Of a stretch of 64,000 nt of DNA, positions 57,272-64,000 are shown in pieces (the stretch's first letter is position 1; each line of letters begins with the position of its first letter). Position numbers and translations under genes: made by a program. A model generated the notes under the pieces. That model searched no databases and had not been told where the DNA came from. It saw only the letters and a list, made by a program, of their open reading frames with translations. Source of the DNA: Megalonaias nervosa (taxonomy: Eukaryota > Mollusca > Bivalvia > Unionida > Unionidae); NCBI GenBank assembly GCA_016617855.1, contig JAECUM010096235.1, forward strand, positions 115,601 through 179,600. Reading direction: 5' to 3'.

Positions 57272-59079
57272 CAAGCCATGTTAACCGTGAGTGGAATGTT
57301 ATGCTTTGCTAAAAGAATTTCTCTTTTAGCCGCACTTCAATAAGATAATGTTATGCAAACACCTCTTAGCCACTTTCTAGCATATCTTGCTAGTTAGAAC
57401 TTAAAGATGTCCCCTCGTGTTTCCAAATTTTAAAAGTTAAGATATGCTTTCCCTTGTTCACCCTTTCATTTGTGTTATTGGCATAAAAGAATATTAAAGA
57501 ATATTGATAACAGTAATTTTGTCGAGGTTTCTCTTTATTTCGCTCAGTCATATTTAGTTAGTTTTATTACCCTTTGTGGTTGGTTGCAGGTGTTGAACAT
57601 ATGAAGCCTCGGTATCAGCTGTTGTGTCTTTCACTCATTTGTGTTCGTAGCACAGCATTTTATTTCATACTCATTACGTATCTATGGCGACAGGGAGTTA
57701 TATTAAATTACACACATTTGTGGACCTGATACTTCGAGAGACTTAAAGCTCAAACGGGTAATTGATGATTAGTCATTTTGCAGCTAATGACATTAGATTA
57801 GGCAAAATACTAACTTCAAAGTGATAGAAAGATTAACTCAAGGCTAACCAAAATATCGACCGTGACACACGTGACAAAATCTAAACGTTAGAAAGGTATG
57901 GCGGAAGACCAGATAAGGTTATAATGTAATGTTAGTTTTTGGACTAGCTACAAAATTTATGGACTTTTTAGCACATGATTATGTCTTTGTGTTAAGCCAT
58001 TTGACCTCTTTCTTGAACGTGAATTATGCTTCAGTTGAGTTGGCATCCCGTACATATAATGAACCCACATTATCTTACATAATGCATTAATTTAAACGTC
58101 TGTCCAAGTTCCAGACGATACGTTCAAAATAAGATACCATCATACCATTTGGCACAAATTAAAGTCTGGGTGCACTAACTAAATTCTGCTTTAGACCCAG
58201 TTGGAAAGATCTTCCACTTTGCTATATAAAGTTTCACGGTTTTCCATAGACCTCAATACAAATGTTTGGTGAAATAAATATATTTTCTATCCTACCTCAG
58301 CAGGCGTGTCACTCACTGACATAGAGAACAATGTTAAATTGTTAATTTTACAAGGACAGAACCAGGTACTCCATTGCATTTAAGAGAGATAACTCTGCTG
58401 GAACTAAACTGTGGTAAGAGTTATCCAGTTGCAACAAATGCATTTTCATTGAAGAGTAGCACATTAAAAAGGTAATTAAATAAATACAAAATATGATCTA
58501 GATATGAATTAACATAATCTCACACGTTGCCAAGAGGCTCAACTTTCTTTATTTCTCTAATACAATACTCCCTACACCTTAAGTACCGCCCACCTGGGTT
58601 TGTACAATTAGTACCGTTGTATCATAACGTCATAAGTCAGCATGGCTGCCGTTTGCATAGTGTGAAAGCAATCAAATTCCAGAAGAAAAACCCCATGTCG
58701 AATGTTGTCAGATTTTTTTTCATGACAATGGTTTCATGTCATGCTAATAAATATCCGTATTATTGGTTTGCGGCGCATCAGCACAATACTGGATATATAG
58801 TACCAATTAATGGTGAAGGTAAACTAACTGTAAAAATGAAGAACTGCAACGACATTTGGAACATAAATTATTTAAAATGATAATGAAGGAATACAATATA
58901 CAATATAAAGGTGAAAAATTTAACAATTTCAAAATAGCAAGAAAACGGCATTTGAAATATAAATCATTCCAAAAATGTAACATAAAAGACTACAATATAA
59001 AATATAAAGGCTAAAATGTTAAAATTCTGTCAAGATATACAAAATAGATAAAGGTAACACATGTAGAATTCTATAAAAA

Positions 59080-60450
59080 CTAAGGAGAACACTTGTTATA
59101 TAAACCGCGTTTATTCAAAATGTCCAAGAGTTTTTCATGTGATACATTATCATAAAGTTTCTTCATTGATTGCTTATCAGAAGAATTATATCTCACAGGG
59201 TGGAAGACGACATACTGACAAGAATGTTTTCTTCTGTTAGTGCACACTGGCATGATATGCACTTTGCGAGAGGTTCACCCTTTTGGAGGTTTGCAAGTGT
59301 TAGGTATATACGTGTCCGATCAGCGATTGATACAATACCACCCCACCTTGGCGATTAGCTCTTTACGAATGCCGCCACCATCCAGTGGTTGTTAAGTTTG
59401 TCTGTGAAGCTTTTATTCTCATATTTTGCCAGGTATGATGAACATGTTGATTGATACGATAGTGAATTTTCCATTCAAAGATTGATGACTGCAGGGCAGT
59501 TCTGGCTGCTTTTATCTGCCCTTTTAGTATCCAGACATCAGTACAGAATGCTTTTCCCATATTGTGTAATCATATCATATTTATGTAATATCCTAGATAT
59601 TAAGGGGTAGTCATCTTATATATTCACACACATTTGTCTTTCTGTGTGTAATGGATGCCAAACAAGAGAAGTCGCGAGTTCAAACCGCTCAGCGGCATCC
59701 GAATTTTTTTGTTACTTTTCTGTATTTTTATGTTCAAACTGTTTTAAACACGTTCATACTATTTTTAAATTTTTATTTTATATTCCCGTCCTAAGACGGG
59801 CAAATAACCTAGTATTCAACATTTTACAAGGCTTTCAATGTAGAAAAGAAATCTGAAAAGATGATGTAATTCAAATTTTGCAAGGTTTCGACGTCATCCA
59901 ATGATCTGAATATAGGTGAACTTTCTGGTGTCATGGGTCGCTGCTATGGTAGCTCCAACGTTTAAACCATCTGTAAACAGTGACATGGCAGATATAGGAT
60001 GCTCTGATTTCATTGAATTTACTCTTACAATGAGAGGATTTGTAGAGGACGTTTTGAATGGAAATTTCAAATATTAGTATTGGAGGTTTTGATGCCCATT
60101 GTGGTCATTTGGGAATACAGAAGTTTGCAATATATAGAACACTGACGTTTTGCTGTTTATGAGTGAGGACAAATCTGTATGCCAAGCGATGGAATGAAGT
60201 TTGGTTTCTGAACGTACAAGATTTAGTATTTAGGAAAACTGACTTCATCATCTGCGGTGTATACGGATTAAAAGTTGGTTGGGTTGTGAAGAAGTCTAGG
60301 AAAATTGATGGTTCCTTTGGCCCAACATAGAGGCTTTCTGTAGGGGAAGTTCTTAATGCACCTAGAGAGAGTCTAAGTCCTTGATTGTGTATCTGATCAG
60401 TCATCAGCAGATGCGATTTACAAGCTAATCCGTACACAATGAAGCAAAGA
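59080..60450 (-). pseudogene. Decayed RNase H-bearing LINE (RT end, RNase H, C-terminal tail)
   Basis: Read right to left: an RT C-terminal block with MTDQIHNQGLRLSLGALRTS followed by ESLYV (about 60404-60318), typical of Jockey/I-group LINEs (L..IHN.GLRL.LGA.RTSP..SLY). Then a tail of an RNase H domain with GQIKAARTALQSSIFEWKI and a WQ motif (about 59524-59420, where GNE.AD..AK.A is expected). Then a C-terminal block ending MKKLYDNVSHEKLLDILNKR and GLYNK (59172-59090), the usual end after the Cys/His knuckle. The frame is broken several times and the RNase H catalytic core is not recognisable, so it is dead. The piece at about 59590-60000, with a tRNA-like relic, may be inserted. Confidence 0.65.
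59653..59700 (+). other. tRNA-like relic without an anticodon arm
   Basis: GGATGCC (59653-59659) and GGCATCC (59694-59700) form a perfect 7-bp acceptor-like stem. A B-box-like GTTCAAACC lies at 59678-59686, and a T7 run (59704-59710) follows as a pol III stop would. At 48 nt it lacks D and anticodon arms, so it is not a working nuclear tRNA; more likely the tail of a tRNA-derived repeat, or chance. Confidence 0.3.
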
Positions 60451-60849
60451 TCAAGTCTCCATCATACTAATAACCCGTAAAACCCAAGCAATAACTTCAA
60501 ACATGTTCCCTAATCTGTGATTGCCACGAGTTGTATTAAATTCAAAATTTCTTTATAATTTTGGTAATGAGCTATCTAATATGTGGAAGAAAAGTTAGTT
60601 TATAGTCGAAAATAATTCCAAACAATTTGTTCTCCTCCCTTCAACACAGGAGTAGGACAAACGTCAAGAAAGAGCCCTGGGTCATCATCTATTCTATATG
60701 ATATAACTAGGAGAAGTGCATACAAACAGTTTAGATTTCTAAAGTTTTAATCCATTTTGTTGTGTACATTTCTGAATTCAATTGCATGTATAGTCTTTGG
60801 TCTATAGCAGATCAGCAAATAATGGAGAGATATCTACCTAATTAACATA
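60451..60849. other. Short gap between LINE relic and duplication copy 2
   Basis: Part of it may belong to the 5' side of the LINE on the minus strand, too eroded to place. Confidence 0.35.
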
Positions 60850-62337
60850 ATAAAATAGAGTATATACGTATATGGCTGGCCAGGACTGGTTGATAATGAA
60901 GGTAAGATTTTAGTAAAGAGAATCTTCTGAGAGTTTATCCTAGATGCAACTGAAAAATGTAGAGACATTGTTGTATTGATGGAATTTCAGTATTTTTACA
61001 GACTTGAGTTTGGAAAACTCATTACTGAAATGAGCACCTGAATCTTTGGTGCAGAATAGAAGCACGTTTTTCAAACCAGAAAATTCTTCGGATCATTTGG
61101 TTATCTCTGCACAGAAGCTGTCATCAAAGATGATTCTATACTGATAAATATAGCTTTGATAATGAGCATTCAGAAATTTCAAGTTATTGAATATTTAATG
61201 TCATGCTATTTTGCATAGGTTTACTATGGAAACTGAATTAGTACAGTGAGTCCTCCAACGGAAAAAAGGCCACCTCCATTAACTGACTCTACGGAATGCA
61301 GAACGAACGGCTCATCGGGTCTATTCATCACACACGAGACCGCAGAAGGAATGCGAGGAAGAAAGCAAGAGAGCATGTCAACCTAAGATATATAATTGGC
61401 CGAAGTTTGTGTACCCTACCAACGGTTGAATGCCATCAAAACTTTGCAATTTTAAAACTGGGCCATTATATTGAACCGTTTCGGTCCTTTTACGTAGAAT
61501 TTACTTCGTGACAATTCTTACATCTTTGGGAGTAAATGAACATAAAATTTGTCCCTAAGCTTTTACCTTTTCTGTGCCGTGTCCTGTTTTTCTAACAATG
61601 TTATATTGCTGGGCCTTATTCTTCAGTGGTGAGTGGTCATGATAAATGTTAAACTATAAATCTAGGCACTTGCTATCTGATCAATACTTCTAGTGGAGAT
61701 GATAAAGCTTTAATGCCAGAGACACGTATCAAATAATTTCCCGGGCCAAACCGTCTTCTCTGTCACAAGCAATTGTCCCGATAAAGTTATTTATTCAAGC
61801 ATCATGTTCATTGATATTGAATCGATATCTATTTAACATATTTCTTTCTTTTGGAGTGATTGAACCATAAAACTTGCTATAACATGTTGACCCTTTGCCC
61901 TTTTGTATTATGTCCTATTTTCTAATATTTTTGCGTTACTGGACCTAGACACTTCAGAAGACTGACGTCCAGAGATATGTCACAATTTAAATCTAGGTAT
62001 CTATTGTCTTGCATTCCTTGTATACTTCTGTTATCACAGCACAATCACATATAGAAGTTATGGATAAAGAGGTAGGTATCGTAATAAATTAAAGTATGGA
62101 TGATAACAATTGAATTTCAGGGATGCGAATCCTGTTTATGGGTTTATTTATCTCCTCTGTCAGAAAGAAGCTTTTGCATCGACTGCACCAATATTAACGT
62201 AGGCATGCCAAAAATCAGACAGATGAAGAGAACACCCCAATACCCACCGATAGACAGATAAAAGTAAATAAATAGTGGTTAGACAGGAACTTATTAGGTG
62301 TCTATCTATTTAGATTGGTAGATATCTACGTAAATAG

Positions 62338-62386
62338 ATAATAGATAGGTAGGTAGGTAGGTAGCTTCATAGATAGATATATAGAG
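62338..62386. repeat. TAGA/TAGG-rich short tandem repeat
   Basis: Interrupted TAGATAGG/TAGG units; counterpart at about 52270-52315 in copy 1. Confidence 0.7.
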
Positions 62387-63931
62387 ATTTATTAACGTGC
62401 ATGTCTCAAAAGTCATATAAGTTTAGGTGGACAACTGGTATAAATGTGCTTATTCAGAGATGCCGTACACATTTAAAATCTCTGTTAAGTATATACCAAG
62501 ACTACAGTACGCTTAATGAAACTGCATCCTTTTCTTAAAGGTCATGATTAAAAATAGGTAACAAGGTCACATGGAGCCACGGGGTGAAAACTGAATGAAA
62601 GTTTTATATATAAAGACATTGGCAGGTATTTAGTGTCAACTTCAGTAGATGGTATAAAAGAAAAGCAGAGTATCAGAGGTTGTTGACCTTGATTTTTTTA
62701 TCCTCGCTGAAGTCGTAGTGTGCGGATCAGCGTTCACCTACATACAAGTAATAATTTTCTAATAACATTTTTCTTTTAATTAAACTTAAAACTGCAGATA
62801 GATTGACAACATCTATGTCTATCAAATATTATAAAGGAATGAGGGCAATAGGTCCTGTTAAAGTCAGTTTTAATATTGGATGAAATTAAACCGTAAGCGC
62901 TTAGTATCATTAAAATATGGCACATAAACTGTGTGCTATGTTTGTCTATTCCCGTATTCATGAAACTTCTCCACATACGCAAAGTCAAAATATTGTTTCT
63001 TTAGATCATTAAACAAAGAAACCAAAAAGAAAATAAAAAAATAAAAATAAAACACCTAAAGAAAAACAAAAACCCCACAACAAATAAAACAACTCGCTAA
63101 CTTCAAACTTCCAGGTCTTTCTCACTACTCTGGTTATCTGGCGTAATGTTCTATCATGAATACCTTACTGACAAATAAGCAGAGGGACAGAGTACTATGC
63201 TACTTTCCCATGTTGTCCAGTAACAGCACTTCAGTACAGTACAATCATGCATCCCCAAACAGATATAACAACAAAGATAAAGGAAACACGGGTAATACGA
63301 CGACATGCAGGAGGAAGCATCACGCCTATGGTACAAAACCGTTCAAATCTTTTCTACTGCACAACCAGTCTCAAAATAAAACAAATATTTCAATAGTTAC
63401 ATTCGAAAGAGTTTAATTCCAAAACCTTGTTCTCTCATCAGCTGAAATTCTCGCATTTGTGACCGGTAGCAGACTTTTCACAATCGTGCGCCTAAAATCA
63501 CTCTGATTATGTAACAATAAAAATGATTGTAGACAGCTTCCTTAATTAAATCTTTGCAAGAATATTCGGTGGTGGGGTGGGGTGTGCGGTTGTAGACTTT
63601 AAATGCAGTGGCAAATGATGGAAAGAGACGGCAACAAAATTGATGAAACTTGTAAAACGGAATATAAACTTCATTTTGTTACACACATACTTTGTCTATA
63701 AATCAATGGCAACTATATATTTTAACTGGCCAAGTAGATTGAAAAATGTAACGTGTATGCAAAGTTCGTATTATGTTACTATTCAACTATAAGAGGTGTG
63801 TTCCTAGTATGAACATATTTAAAGATAACTAACTGACTGAATTTTGAGAAACACTTAGCCTGAAGTCATGTGGAAATGAACTCCCAAGTTTGTGACGGCA
63901 TTCTACGTCATATGAGCGAGGTCGCCGCAGT

Positions 63932-64000
<69 letters not shown>
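63932..64000. repeat. (CT)n followed by (TA)n at the window edge
   Basis: Same compound repeat and same left flank (GAGGTCGCCGCAGTG) as 55353-55462. Confidence 0.95.

Larger units (their letters stand above)
55463..59079. other. 3.6 kb without a recognised gene
   Basis: Holds (CTA)n at 56688-56738 and paired (CA)n tracts at 57129-57164 and 57239-57271. A 117-codon frame at 58527-58880 has no recognised domain and no splice context. Confidence 0.35.
60850..64000. repeat. Segmental duplication, copy 2 (runs off the window)
   Basis: More compact copy of 49830-55462. It starts near GAGTATATACGTATATGGCTG, the same place as copy 1, and ends inside the (TA)n tract at the window edge. Similarity is high by eye over most of the length, highest in the last 900 bp. 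Confidence 0.85.

Overview
The window is AT-rich metazoan DNA with large introns, many microsatellites and many decayed mobile elements. The mix of DIRS, Mutator-like, RNase H-bearing LINE and CA-tailed tRNA-derived SINE sequences around a fibrocystin-type gene fits a lophotrochozoan, most likely a mollusc (bivalve or gastropod). That assignment is an inference; no species marker is present.

The only host gene I can support is on the minus strand at about 6.58-22.66 kb. Eleven consecutive exons with GT/AG borders and fully consistent codon phases encode the N-terminal IPT/TIG repeats of a fibrocystin-L (PKHD1L1) homologue. The signal-peptide exon lies somewhere to the right and was not found. 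The exons for the PA14 region and the rest of this very large protein must lie left of 6.58 kb, probably outside the window. Introns carry a 5'-truncated LINE, another LINE 3' end with an (ATT)n tail, a pogo/Tigger-like MITE, CA-tailed SINEs, diverged tandem repeats and a 36-bp minisatellite that abuts one exon.

Layout: 0-0.6 kb, C-terminal part of a MULE transposase with a CAATTG-rich repeat block behind it; 1.1-2.7 kb, a candidate hAT-like non-autonomous element; 3.2-3.6 kb, an inverted-repeat element; 3.6-4.75 kb, a decayed DIRS-type tyrosine-recombinase retrotransposon; 6.6-22.7 kb, the PKHD1L1-like gene; 22.7-27.4 kb, no gene seen, one short hairpin element; 27.4-30.8 kb, a foldback element whose long inverted arms are built of tandem subrepeats, with a SINE inside; 35.2-36.1 kb, a candidate LTR; 39.0-47.9 kb, an imperfect tandem duplication of about 4.4 kb units; 49.8-55.5 and 60.9-64.0 kb, two copies of a segmental duplication; 59.1-60.45 kb, a decayed RNase H-containing LINE between them. 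The right two thirds of the window hold no protein-coding gene that I can defend.

No defence, toxin or multi-gene system is visible. The points of interest are the nested transposition history, where several insertions can be proved by target-site duplications or by an empty paralogous site, and the exon-by-exon structure of the fibrocystin-L homologue.
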